64,000 nucleotides of DNA from Polynucleobacter duraquae (lineage in GTDB: Bacteria; Pseudomonadota; Gammaproteobacteria; Burkholderiales; Burkholderiaceae), in assembly GCF_000973625.1 (NCBI RefSeq), contig NZ_CP007501.1:1860001-1924000 (forward strand), in the 5' to 3' direction. Positions 29,051 through 37,598 of the stretch are shown here, piece after piece. Numbering within the stretch: position 1 is the stretch's first letter; every line of letters starts with the position of its first letter. The notes under the pieces were generated by a model. It worked only from the letters and a program-made list of their open reading frames with translations, did not search any database and was not told the DNA's origin. Position numbers and translations under genes: made by a program.

Positions 29051-29944
29051 TCAAATGAAATAGTGATCAATTAATAGCGCTGCAAAAAGTAGAGATAAAT
29101 ACGTAATTGAAAAACGAAAAGTTTTCTTTGCTAACGCATCGCTGTAAGAAACAAATAAAGCAATGACATATGAAAGGAAGATCAAACCCAGAATGATTGC
29201 TGAGATCAAATAGATCATGCCACTCATGCCATAAATGTATGGCAATAAAGTAGCCGCAATCAAAATCAATGTATATAACAAAATATTGAGTAGCGTAAAG
29301 CGCTCTCCGTGCGTCACTGGCAGCATTGGTAAACCACTTTGCACATAATCATCACGACGATATAAGGCAAGAGCCCAAAAGTGTGGCGGAGTCCAAACAA
29401 AAATGATTAGTACCAAGAGCCAAGCTTCTGCTGACACAGTGTTGGTAACTGCCGCCCAACCCAAGGCAGGCGGCATAGCACCCGAGAGGCCGCCAATGAC
29501 AATATTCTGTGGCGTAGCAGGCTTGAGTAACCAAGTATAAATTACTGCGTAACCGATAAAAGTAGCCACGGTGAGCCACATGGTTAATGGATTGCAGAAG
29601 ACCCACAAGATGATCATTCCCAAACCACCAAGAATGATCGAGAAAATAGTAATGTGAAGAGGTGTTACTTCACCAGTTGCAGACGGCCTCCAAGCAGTTC
29701 GCTTCATCTTGGCATCGACGGCTTGCTCGATTAAACAATTCATTGCAAAAGCAGCTCCTGCCAACAACCAAATCCCAACAATGCCGCCAATCAGAACTGG
29801 ATAAGGCACCATGCCCGGGGTGGCCAAGAACATGCCAATGACTGCGCAGAACACTGCTAACTGCGTGACGCGGGGCTTGGTGAGAACCCAATATTGACGC
29901 CAACGTGGCATCGCTACAGGCTTAGGGAAAGTGGGACTACTCAT
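29051..29944 (-). CDS. ctaB: Protoheme IX farnesyltransferase (heme O synthase)
   Basis: CtaB (CyoE) attaches a farnesyl group to heme B to make heme O. The 297-residue UbiA-family membrane protein has about nine helices and the prenyl diphosphate/metal motif region [19 protein letters not shown] near residues 69-87, with [19 protein letters not shown] in the second half. Four-base overlap with ctaA upstream. Confidence 0.96.
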   Translation of the reverse strand: MSSPTFPKPVAMPRWRQYWVLTKPRVTQLAVFCAVIGMFLATPGMVPYPVLIGGIVGIWLLAGAAFAMNCLIEQAVDAKMKRTAWRPSATGEVTPLHITIFSIILGGLGMIILWVFCNPLTMWLTVATFIGYAVIYTWLLKPATPQNIVIGGLSGAMPPALGWAAVTNTVSAEAWLLVLIIFVWTPPHFWALALYRRDDYVQSGLPMLPVTHGERFTLLNILLYTLILIAATLLPYIYGMSGMIYLISAIILGLIFLSYVIALFVSYSDALAKKTFRFSITYLSLLFAALLIDHYFI

Positions 29945-31071
29945 AATGATTTAGACATCTTCATGTGAATGGGGGTACTCCAAGAGGACCATTGGACTAA
30001 ACGAACCAAACAGAATACCAATGCAGCAGAACCTGCGGTATGCATTAAGGCAGCCAACAGGGGCCACTGAAAGACCACGTTAGAAATACCAGTCAGAGCC
30101 TGCAGAATGAGCAAACCTAGTAATAGCTGTGCAATCCTTGCCATTCCTAATGACTTGGAATTACTTAGACCGAGAGCGCTCAGTCCTAAGGCACCAAGAA
30201 CCACTAAAGCAACCATGGCAAATATGCGATGTGCCCAATGGATTGTTTGCAAAGCGACAGGGGTAATAGATTCACCTTGAGCATTCAAGCCTAAGCCGCG
30301 CCACAGGGTGAAGCCTTCCTGCCAAGCTGTTTCTGGCCAAAGACGATCCATGCAAGTCGGAAAATCGGGGCAAGCTAATACAGCGTAATTCGTACTCACC
30401 CATGCACCTAAAAAGATTTGCGTACTTAAAATTACTGCTGCAAGTAAAAGTAACTTTGAAGAAAGGGGCTTACACTGTAGACGAGTAGTTACTGAGGATT
30501 TATCTATCCACTCTTGTTGTGCATAAGTCGTTAGGCATGCCAACAAAACCAAAGCTAACATCAAATGAATTGTCACAATAATAGGCTGCAATTTCAGTGT
30601 GACCGTCCAAGCACCAAATGCCCCTTGAATACATACCAAAATCAGCAAGCCAAGACTTCCCAATAGAGGTTTCTTGCCCAAGCTACTGAGCTTACTCCAA
30701 GCAACTGCCACCTGAATCAAAATCAGTGCTCCGACTGTCATTGCTAAATAGCGATGAATCATTTCAATCCAAGCTTTGATGACAGTCACGGGACCCGTAG
30801 GCATATTAGCTTCAGCTTGCTGGATCTCGCTAATTGCGTGCCATGGATTTGATGTGCCATAACAACCAGGCCAATCAGGGCATCCCAGACCAGAGTCCGT
30901 TAAGCGAGTAAAAGCACCAAATACAATCAAATCAAAAGTCATGAAAACCAAGACCCAATTTAACTTTTGAAAAAAATTATAAGTCGGCCTAGTCCAAAGA
31001 TAAGCCAAAGGTAGGCCTGCAAAGACAATTGCGATTGCAGCTAACTCCGCAAGCAATAGCAAGCTACTCAT
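29941..31071 (-). CDS. ctaA: Heme A synthase (COX15/CtaA family)
   Basis: CtaA oxidises heme O to heme A, the cofactor of aa3 oxidase. The 376-residue protein has eight or so membrane segments. The first half has [19 protein letters not shown], the second [20 protein letters not shown], the paired loops with conserved cysteines; histidines are in [25 protein letters not shown] and LMHTAGSA. Overlaps of four bases at both ends couple it to the SCO-like protein gene and ctaB. Confidence 0.95.
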   Translation of the reverse strand: MSSLLLLAELAAIAIVFAGLPLAYLWTRPTYNFFQKLNWVLVFMTFDLIVFGAFTRLTDSGLGCPDWPGCYGTSNPWHAISEIQQAEANMPTGPVTVIKAWIEMIHRYLAMTVGALILIQVAVAWSKLSSLGKKPLLGSLGLLILVCIQGAFGAWTVTLKLQPIIVTIHLMLALVLLACLTTYAQQEWIDKSSVTTRLQCKPLSSKLLLLAAVILSTQIFLGAWVSTNYAVLACPDFPTCMDRLWPETAWQEGFTLWRGLGLNAQGESITPVALQTIHWAHRIFAMVALVVLGALGLSALGLSNSKSLGMARIAQLLLGLLILQALTGISNVVFQWPLLAALMHTAGSAALVFCLVRLVQWSSWSTPIHMKMSKSL

Positions 31072-31727
31072 TGCAATTTTTCACCCTTACGATTGAGGCG
31101 CAATAGCTTCTCTAGATCCTTTTTCATACTGCCAAATTCTTTTGGCGAATTGCTCACCGGGAAAATCATCATCTTGGCTGGGCTCGGATCAATCAACTGA
31201 ATCTTCTGACCTACTCCATCACGATTAAGCCACGCATCAAATTCAGTTCTTAATTTAGGATCTACCGGCAAATCTACAATCTGAAATCCTGCTGTCTTTT
31301 GATCATATGCCAGCAACACCTCTGGATCTACTGCTTTACCATCTGTATTGACCCACACTAGTTGAACTCGACCACTTTCACGACCAACAGCAATGCGTAG
31401 TTGGCGCATTAAAAATAGAACCTCGAGACATGATTCATTTTTAATAGTGCAGTCCCCGGCTGGCCTAGCCACTAGTAAAGTCCACTTTCCATTGAAAGGA
31501 ATATCAAACCAAGCGGGATTCATATCTTGTACAGGCTGAACCAGGGTTCCAAAGTTAGTCTTTCCACCCTCTGGCTTAAAAACGTAATACGCCAAATAAG
31601 AGGCGATCACTGGTGCCGCGCAAGCAAGCAACAATAGCAGCATCTGAATGCGCCCACGTCGAGTTTGCGTGTTAATTACAGATGCATCCGTTTGTAATGC
31701 TGGAATCAATAATTCTTTATCACTCAC
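31068..31727 (-). CDS. Membrane-anchored SCO-like protein of the cytochrome oxidase assembly operon, function unknown
   Basis: A 219-residue protein with one membrane helix at about residues 28-48 and a periplasmic domain of about 170 residues. The domain resembles the uncharacterised SCO/thioredoxin-like proteins between SURF1 and ctaA in Betaproteobacteria. It carries two cysteines six residues apart (Cys93, Cys100, GDCTIKNESC) before LEVLFLMRQLRIA, where SCO proteins have their copper motif, but no histidine like that of SCO. A role in copper or thiol handling for oxidase assembly is an inference from position. It starts with GTG, overlapping the SURF1 stop (GTGA). Confidence 0.75.
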   Translation of the reverse strand: MSDKELLIPALQTDASVINTQTRRGRIQMLLLLLACAAPVIASYLAYYVFKPEGGKTNFGTLVQPVQDMNPAWFDIPFNGKWTLLVARPAGDCTIKNESCLEVLFLMRQLRIAVGRESGRVQLVWVNTDGKAVDPEVLLAYDQKTAGFQIVDLPVDPKLRTEFDAWLNRDGVGQKIQLIDPSPAKMMIFPVSNSPKEFGSMKKDLEKLLRLNRKGEKLQ

Positions 31728-32506
31728 CCTCTATCTCCATTCACAGCAAGCTCTCGCCGATATTTCATGAGCCCATTAATGAGCCAAAATAAAAATCCAG
31801 TTAATGCCAAAGCAAACCACTGGAATGCATAAGCATAATGGCGATCGACTCCGTTTGTTGGTGAGGGCCAATTTCTTAATAAACCATCCTCTTTCGAAGA
31901 GCCAGACTCTCGAACAATGAACGGGAGTTGCTTCCATTCATGGCTTCGAGCCTCAAAATCCAAATCAAAGTTTTGCTCAATCCGAGGACTGGCTTGCGTA
32001 GCGTCCTTTTTTCCCAACTCATACACCCTTCCGGGATGAGGGAAAGCAATTCCCTCAATAGTCACCACTTCACCCACTGTTTTAACTGGAGGTAACTCAA
32101 TACGGTTCTCGTGATTACGAGGAGCCCATCCCCGATTAACCCAAAGCACAAGCTCTTGGCCATCCAACTTCAGAGGCATCATCACATAAAATCCGGATTG
32201 CCCTGCAGCACCAGCGCCACCTTCAGGAATAGGGCGGGGACGGTTATCCAGCCAAATCGCCTCATCTTGAATAAAACGTCCACGCGCCAGTATTCGGCGC
32301 TCTGTAGCCTGCTCTAAAGTCAAGCTATCGGCATTGGCATTCAGAATGGGCATTTGCAGTCTTGCACTTAAAGACTCACCTAGACGAATCTTTTGCTCTG
32401 CTCGATTTAACTGCCAAATACCAGCACCGCAGCCAACTACAATCACCACAAGAGCTGATAATGTAGCAACTACACGACTAGTAATTAAGCTAGAAAAGAT
32501 ATTCAC
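31724..32506 (-). CDS. SURF1 family cytochrome c oxidase assembly protein
   Basis: SURF1 helps heme A insertion into subunit I of aa3 oxidase. The 260-residue protein has the expected two membrane helices, at about residues 10-30 and 225-245, with the periplasmic domain between. Family landmarks are GIWQLNRAEQK near the N-terminus, VNRGWAPRNHENR in the middle and NRHYAYAFQWFALA-like DRHYAYAFQWFALAL near the end. The start is GTG at 32506, without a clear Shine-Dalgarno, 14 bases from the divergent DUF2909 gene. It heads the SURF1-SCO-like-ctaA-ctaB-SCO1 operon. Confidence 0.92.
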   Translation of the reverse strand: MNIFSSLITSRVVATLSALVVIVVGCGAGIWQLNRAEQKIRLGESLSARLQMPILNANADSLTLEQATERRILARGRFIQDEAIWLDNRPRPIPEGGAGAAGQSGFYVMMPLKLDGQELVLWVNRGWAPRNHENRIELPPVKTVGEVVTIEGIAFPHPGRVYELGKKDATQASPRIEQNFDLDFEARSHEWKQLPFIVRESGSSKEDGLLRNWPSPTNGVDRHYAYAFQWFALALTGFLFWLINGLMKYRRELAVNGDRG

Positions 32507-32520
32507 AAGGGTACTTTGAG

Positions 32521-32733
32521 ATGAAATGGGTTATTCCAGTTGCACTGCTAATCATTGTTGGGAGCTTAGGCTCAGCACTCTATTTCATGATGAAAGACAA
32601 GGGTCGCAGCTCAAGAATGGTTCAGTCGCTGATGTTGCGTATTGGACTATCAATCGTACTCTTCTTAGGAATCTTGATTGCCCACTACTTTGGCTATATC
32701 GAAGCTACTGGTGTACGAGTGGGAACAAACTAA
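32521..32733 (+). CDS. DUF2909 family twin transmembrane protein
   Basis: A 70-residue protein with two hydrophobic helices (about 3-23 and 42-60) joined by the basic loop MKDKGRSSRMVQ. It matches the twin-transmembrane DUF2909 family found in cytochrome oxidase loci of Betaproteobacteria. Function is unknown; a structural or assembly role at the oxidase is suggested only by position. It lies alone on the plus strand, divergent from SURF1 and convergent with ctaE, with a shared terminator after it. Confidence 0.85.
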   Translation: MKWVIPVALLIIVGSLGSALYFMMKDKGRSSRMVQSLMLRIGLSIVLFLGILIAHYFGYIEATGVRVGTN

Positions 32734-32764
32734 GCATCCTCCACCACGAATAAGCTCTCAAAAC

Positions 32765-32791
32765 AAATCGGGGCTCAATGCCCCGATTTTT
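32765..32791. terminator. Bidirectional terminator between the DUF2909 gene and ctaE
   Basis: AAATCGGGGC (32765-32774) pairs perfectly with GCCCCGATTT (32780-32789) over a five-base loop, with T-rich sequence after it on the plus strand and an A/T arm on the other. It can end the DUF2909 gene and the ctaC-to-ctaE transcript. Confidence 0.88.
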
Positions 32792-32797
32792 ATTTCC

Positions 32798-33652
32798 TTA
32801 CATCCAGTAAACAGCGATGTACAGACCCAGCCAAACTACGTCAACGAAGTGCCAATACCAAGCGGCGCCCTCAAACGCAAAGTGATTTTCAGCAGTAAAG
32901 TCACCGCGTATCATCCGACGCAATACGATCGTCAACATCAAGCCACCAAGGAATACATGGAAACCATGGAAACCGGTCAACATAAAGAAGGTTGAGCCAT
33001 AGATACCTGACGTTAACTTCAAATTCAGATCAGAGTAGGCATGAACGTACTCATACACCTGGAAGCCCAAGAAGATAATGCCGAGAAAAACTGTGGCAGC
33101 CAAGCCATTAATGGCTTTCTTCATGTGATTTTCACGAATTGCATGGTGAGCGTAGGTCACCGTGACACCAGAAGACAAGAGCAATAAAGTATTAATCGTT
33201 GGAATAGGCCAGGGACCCATAGTGGTAAATTTCTCCACTAAACCAGCAGGACCATCATTAGGCCAAACAGCTTGAAAATCAGGCCAGAGCAATTTACTTT
33301 CTACATCACCCATCCAAGGCATCGTAATATTGCGCGCATAGAACAATGCCGCAAAGAATGCGCCGAAGAACATAATCTCTGAGAAAATAAACCAAGCCAT
33401 CGACCAACGATAAGAAATATCTACGTTGATACCATTCTTACCAGAGTTAGACTCAGCAATGGTGTCCCCAAACCAGTTATACAAAACAAATATCACCCAG
33501 AGCACGCCGACCGCAGTTACTGGGCCGCCCCAAGCAGCGTGGTTTACCCAGCCAGACATACCAGCAGCAAAAGCAAGCAAACCTAAAGCTGCCGAAGCTG
33601 GATGACTGGATAGTCCAGGAACATAGTAGTAAGGGGTTGAATTGGATGACAT
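32798..33652 (-). CDS. ctaE: Cytochrome c oxidase subunit III
   Basis: Subunit III of the aa3-type oxidase, a seven-helix inner-membrane protein of 284 residues. Landmarks are YYYVPGLSSHPASAAL at the N-terminus, SEIMFFGAFFAALFYAR with the conserved glutamate, GFHGFHVFLGGLMLTIV and the C-terminal AAWYWHFVDVVWLGLYI. An in-frame TTG at 33670 would add six residues; the ATG at 33652 has AGAGAG upstream and is preferred. Confidence 0.96.
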   Translation of the reverse strand: MSSNSTPYYYVPGLSSHPASAALGLLAFAAGMSGWVNHAAWGGPVTAVGVLWVIFVLYNWFGDTIAESNSGKNGINVDISYRWSMAWFIFSEIMFFGAFFAALFYARNITMPWMGDVESKLLWPDFQAVWPNDGPAGLVEKFTTMGPWPIPTINTLLLLSSGVTVTYAHHAIRENHMKKAINGLAATVFLGIIFLGFQVYEYVHAYSDLNLKLTSGIYGSTFFMLTGFHGFHVFLGGLMLTIVLRRMIRGDFTAENHFAFEGAAWYWHFVDVVWLGLYIAVYWM

Positions 33653-33681
33653 CTTATTCTCTCTATTCAATCAAAAAATAA

Positions 33682-33876
33682 TCAATGGGACACAACTGCT
33701 TTAACTATCAAAAGGAGTATGCCCATAAAAATCAAGGCGCCCAAAACTCCCGCAATAATAATGTGGACAAAACTTAATGAAGCAACATCTTCCTGTAAAC
33801 CTGATTTCTTACGCACACCTAAAAAGGCCCACAAGACCGCGATCATCGATTGCATAAATGAACTTTTCTTACTCAT
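33682..33876 (-). CDS. DUF2970 domain-containing small membrane protein
   Basis: A 64-residue protein of the DUF2970 family with a single C-terminal membrane helix (about 38-60) preceded by the conserved AVLWAFLGVRKKSGLQED segment. It is typically encoded between ctaG and ctaE in Betaproteobacteria. Function unknown. Its start overlaps the ctaG stop by four bases. Confidence 0.88.
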   Translation of the reverse strand: MSKKSSFMQSMIAVLWAFLGVRKKSGLQEDVASLSFVHIIIAGVLGALIFMGILLLIVKAVVSH

Positions 33877-34466
33877 GACGCCGTTTTCGATTTAGGTGTT
33901 GTTGAGCCTGCAGGCTGCTGACCAACCCCCAATTCAAAGAAGGTGTAAGACAAAGTAATCGTTTTCACATCAGCAGGTAAGCCTGCGTCAATTACAAATA
34001 CCACCGGCATCTTCTTCATTTCATGCGCTGCCAAAGTTTGCTGCTGAAAACAAAAACACTCTAGCTTGGTAAAGAATTCCATGGCGCTTTTCGGTGCATA
34101 GCTTGGAATAGCTTGTGCATCAACAGGGCGGCTCAAATTATTGGTAACCTCATAAACAATCTCGGTCATTTCACCTGGGTGCACTTCCAAGTAGTTCTTC
34201 ACTGGGCGGAACGTAAAAGGACCGCGGCTATTAGAGTCAAACTCAATAGTCACTTTACGAGAATAGTCGACCTGGGTATTGCCAACCTTATTTGCGCTAT
34301 AGGCACGGATACCATAGTCGTTCTTGCTGGTAACTACATTAATGCCTGTCACCTCGCACAAAGCTTTGTACATCGGCACTAGTGCGTAACCAAAACCAAA
34401 CATCATGACTGAAGCTATCAAGAGCTTGAGCAAGATTTGGCGGTTAATGGAGGCAATAGCAGACAT
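33873..34466 (-). CDS. ctaG: Cytochrome c oxidase assembly protein CtaG (Cox11)
   Basis: CtaG/Cox11 delivers copper to the CuB site of subunit I. The 197-residue protein has one N-terminal membrane helix (about 12-32), YKALCEVTGIN just after it and the copper-binding ECFCFQQQTL motif near residue 137, followed by MPVVFVID. It lies between the 43-residue gene and the DUF2970 gene. Confidence 0.96.
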   Translation of the reverse strand: MSAIASINRQILLKLLIASVMMFGFGYALVPMYKALCEVTGINVVTSKNDYGIRAYSANKVGNTQVDYSRKVTIEFDSNSRGPFTFRPVKNYLEVHPGEMTEIVYEVTNNLSRPVDAQAIPSYAPKSAMEFFTKLECFCFQQQTLAAHEMKKMPVVFVIDAGLPADVKTITLSYTFFELGVGQQPAGSTTPKSKTAS

Positions 34467-34482
34467 GAGTATTTGATGGGCT

Positions 34483-34614
34483 TTAACCCAATAAGCCCCG
34501 TTTAATCAGGATGCCCAGAAAGAATACTAGAACAACCGTCAAAAGAATGAAGCCCAATCTGCGATTACTGGCAGATTGGGATTTGTGTGCGGCTACTTTA
34601 GATTCCTGCAGCAT
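34483..34614 (-). CDS. Small single-pass membrane protein (cytochrome oxidase small assembly protein type)
   Basis: A 43-residue frame beginning MLQESKVAAHKSQ and ending KRGLLG, with one membrane helix (RLGFILLTVVLVFFLGILI) between basic ends. The start ATG lies inside the last codons of ctaD, overlapping by 17 bases, and the stop is 16 bases before ctaG. Very small membrane proteins in this same position are known in other Betaproteobacteria as cytochrome oxidase small assembly proteins. Assignment rests on position and topology. Confidence 0.75.
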   Translation of the reverse strand: MLQESKVAAHKSQSASNRRLGFILLTVVLVFFLGILIKRGLLG

Positions 34615-36217
34615 TTAACTCTGCAGCAGTTGGTGGTGTTTCAAATGTGTGGTGTGGCGCTGGTGAGGGTACTGTCCACTCCAAACCTTTAGCTCCCTCC
34701 CAAGCCTTCATTGAAGCTTTTTCACCTTTGCCGTTATAGGCCGGCAACACAACAAACAGCAAGAAGTAAACCTGAGACAAACCAAATCCGAGTGCACCAA
34801 TAGATGCAATCGTATTAAAGTCAGCAAACTGGGTTGGGTAGTCAGCATAACGACGTGGCATACCCGCCAAGCCCAGGAAGTGCATTGGGAAGAAAGTGAT
34901 GTTAAAGAAAATCATGGAAGTCCAGAAGTGGATCTTGCCGCGAGCTTCATTAGCCATATAGCCGGTCCACTTTGGACACCAGTAATAGAAACCAGCGAAC
35001 ATTGCAAACAAAGAACCGGCTACTAAGACATAGTGAAAGTGGGCAACCACGTAATACGTGTCTTGCAAGCCAATATCAATTGGCGCTAACGCCAAGATCA
35101 ATCCAGTAAAACCACCCATAGTAAATACAAATATAAATCCAACGGACCACAACATCGGGGTTTCAAAGGTCATGGAACCTTTCCACATGGTTGCAACCCA
35201 GTTGAAAATCTTGACGCCTGTTGGAACTGCAATCAACATCGTGGCATACATAAAGAACAGCTGGCCAGTTACCGGCATACCAGTTGCAAACATGTGGTGA
35301 GCCCAAACGATGAATGACAAGATTGCAATGGATGCAGTTGCATAAACCATGGAGCTATAACCAAACAAAGTTTTTCTTGAGAAAGCCGGAATGATTTCAC
35401 TCACGATTCCGAAAGCTGGAAGAATCATGATGTAAACCTCTGGATGACCAAAGAACCAAAAAATGTGCTGGAACATAACTGGATCACCACCGCCAGCTGC
35501 GTTAAAGAAAGAAGTACCAAAGTGACGATCTGTCAACACCATAGTAATCGCACCTGCCAATACTGGCATAACAGCGATTAACAAGTAAGCAGTGATCAAC
35601 CATGTCCAGCAGAACATAGGCATCTTCATCAAAGTCAGTCCAGGAGCGCGCATGTTCAAGATGGTCACGATGATGTTAATCGAGCCCATGATTGAAGAAG
35701 CGCCCAACAAGTGAAGTGCAAAGATGGCCATATCTAAACCTGGGCCCATCTGTGATGTCAGTGGCGCATATAAAGTCCAACCGCCAGCAGGAGCACCTCC
35801 AGGCGCTAAGAATGAACCAAACAATAAACAAGCAGCCACTGGCAGAATCCAAAAGCTAAGGTTGTTCATGCGTGCGAACGCCATATCAGATGCTCCGATT
35901 TGAACAGGAATCATCCAGTTCGCAAATCCAACGAAGGCCGGCATGATGGCGCCGAACACCATTACTAGACCATGCATCGTGGTTAGCTGGTTAAAAAACT
36001 CTGGGCGCAAAAACTGCAGACCTGGCTGGAACAACTCCAAACGAATACCCAGAGCCATCACACCACCAGCCAGCAAGCTGATAAACGAGAAGATCAGGTA
36101 CATCGTACCGATATCTTTATGGTTAGTTGCAAACAACCAACGGCGCCAGCCATGTGGCGTATGGTCATCATGCGCATGGTCGTGTGCGTGATCGTGGGTA
36201 GTTGAAATGGTGCTCAT
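34598..36217 (-). CDS. ctaD: Cytochrome c oxidase subunit I
   Basis: The catalytic subunit carrying low-spin heme a and the heme a3-CuB centre. The 539-residue protein has twelve membrane helices. Landmarks are TMHGLVMVFGAIMP with the heme a histidine, FWFFGHPEVYIMILPAFG with the His-Tyr cross-link site of CuB, the CuB histidines in VWAHHMFATG and the heme ligands in VVAHFHYVLVAG. A histidine and aspartate-rich N-terminus (HDHAHDHAHDDH) could bind metal. It is followed by the overlapping small gene and ctaG. Confidence 0.98.
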   Translation of the reverse strand: MSTISTTHDHAHDHAHDDHTPHGWRRWLFATNHKDIGTMYLIFSFISLLAGGVMALGIRLELFQPGLQFLRPEFFNQLTTMHGLVMVFGAIMPAFVGFANWMIPVQIGASDMAFARMNNLSFWILPVAACLLFGSFLAPGGAPAGGWTLYAPLTSQMGPGLDMAIFALHLLGASSIMGSINIIVTILNMRAPGLTLMKMPMFCWTWLITAYLLIAVMPVLAGAITMVLTDRHFGTSFFNAAGGGDPVMFQHIFWFFGHPEVYIMILPAFGIVSEIIPAFSRKTLFGYSSMVYATASIAILSFIVWAHHMFATGMPVTGQLFFMYATMLIAVPTGVKIFNWVATMWKGSMTFETPMLWSVGFIFVFTMGGFTGLILALAPIDIGLQDTYYVVAHFHYVLVAGSLFAMFAGFYYWCPKWTGYMANEARGKIHFWTSMIFFNITFFPMHFLGLAGMPRRYADYPTQFADFNTIASIGALGFGLSQVYFLLFVVLPAYNGKGEKASMKAWEGAKGLEWTVPSPAPHHTFETPPTAAELNAAGI

Positions 36218-36260
36218 GGATTACTCCGGTTTAGTTTGATCTGTATAAATTATTAAAAAA

Positions 36261-37418
36261 TTACTTGCCAGCACGCGCAGAGACAATATCTTGAGTCTGA
36301 ATTACATCACCCGTTTTATTGCCCCATGCATTGCGGGTATAGGTCATTACTGCGGCAATGTCACCATCAGAGATCACTCCGGCCCACTTTGGCATTGCAC
36401 CCTTGCCGTTAATCAGGATGTCATATTGAGCCGCCTTTGGTCCAAGCACCATTTTGCTGCCATCTAGCGCTGGGAAAGCGCCTGCGCCCTTGCCGTTTGG
36501 CTGATGGCATGCTGCGCAATTAGCTGCGTAAACCTTGGCACCACGGTCCTTTTGATCATCCATGGTGTAAACCTTCGTTGGATCATCAGAAGCCGAGCCC
36601 ATTTCTTTTTTCTTCTCGTCTACCCATTTGGTGTAGTCCTCTTGGGAAACCACTCTCACTACGATCGGCATAAACGCATGTTGTGCGCCGCATAGCTCCG
36701 AGCATTGACCACGGTAAGTGCCGATTGTTTCTGCACGAAACCAGGTGTCACGAACGAAACCAGGGATTGCATCTTGCTTCACGCCAAATGCTGGAACTGC
36801 CCAAGCATGGATCACATCATTTGCAGTGGTAATAATGCGAATCTTTTTACCGACCGGAACAACCATCTCGTTGTCCACTTCCATCAAATACGTATTTGAT
36901 TTTGGTGCCAAATTATTAACAGCCTCGCGTGAAGTGGATAAGGTGGATAAGAAGTTAATTCCCTCGCCCTCGCCCTTAATGTAATCGTAACCCCACTTCC
37001 ACTGATAACCAGTAGTCTTAATGGTGATGTCTGAATTGGTGGTGTCTTTCATTGCCACAACTGTCTTGGTTGCTGGCAAGGCCATGCCAATAACAATCAA
37101 TAGCGGGATCACTGTCCAAATAATCTCAACAATAGTGCTCTCGTGAAATGACGCGGATTTAGCACCCAAAGATTTACGGTGCTTCAGAATGGAATAAAAC
37201 ATCACGCCAAATACGCCAACAAAAATAAGCGCGCAGATGATCAACATCATCCAATGCAACCAATGAATCTCTGCCATGATTTTTGTGGCTGGGGCAGTAA
37301 AATTGAGCTGGTTTACAGCTGGACCACCCTGCATATCTTCTGCTGCACGTGCAAATGCAGTGCCAAAGGCTGCTACCAAATAGAGCGAAGCCCTAGTGAC
37401 TTTTCCAAATAAATTCAT
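36261..37418 (-). CDS. ctaC: Cytochrome c oxidase subunit II with C-terminal cytochrome c domain
   Basis: The 385-residue precursor has a signal peptide, two membrane helices (about 55-75 and 100-120), the cupredoxin CuA domain with ligands in GQCSELCGAQHAFM, and a fused C-terminal class I cytochrome c domain with the heme motif CAACH. This is the caa3-like arrangement of subunit II in Betaproteobacteria and lets the enzyme accept electrons through its own heme c. It heads the leftward ctaC-ctaD-small-ctaG-DUF2970-ctaE operon. Confidence 0.97.
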   Translation of the reverse strand: MNLFGKVTRASLYLVAAFGTAFARAAEDMQGGPAVNQLNFTAPATKIMAEIHWLHWMMLIICALIFVGVFGVMFYSILKHRKSLGAKSASFHESTIVEIIWTVIPLLIVIGMALPATKTVVAMKDTTNSDITIKTTGYQWKWGYDYIKGEGEGINFLSTLSTSREAVNNLAPKSNTYLMEVDNEMVVPVGKKIRIITTANDVIHAWAVPAFGVKQDAIPGFVRDTWFRAETIGTYRGQCSELCGAQHAFMPIVVRVVSQEDYTKWVDEKKKEMGSASDDPTKVYTMDDQKDRGAKVYAANCAACHQPNGKGAGAFPALDGSKMVLGPKAAQYDILINGKGAMPKWAGVISDGDIAAVMTYTRNAWGNKTGDVIQTQDIVSARAGK

Positions 37419-37507
37419 CTTATTCTCTGTTTATTGTCATGAGTTCCTGCAGAAATACACCCTCAGGAAGCTCAAAAAAACGGTATCAAGCAATTCAACT
37501 AGCACCA

Positions 37508-37536
37508 ATTATAGGGTTAATTAGGCTCAAGAACAA
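37508..37536 (-). promoter_or_regulatory. Probable sigma-70 promoter of the ctaC operon
   Basis: On the minus strand TTGTTC (37531-37536) is followed after 17 bases by a perfect TATAAT (37508-37513), 90 bases before the ctaC start. The 180-base gap between ctaC and the methyltransferase gene holds nothing else recognised. Confidence 0.55.
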
Positions 37537-37598
37537 ACGGGACTAACTATGCCACTCCCAATCTTGGCAATGGTTTAAAAGATAGTGAACACTTACAC

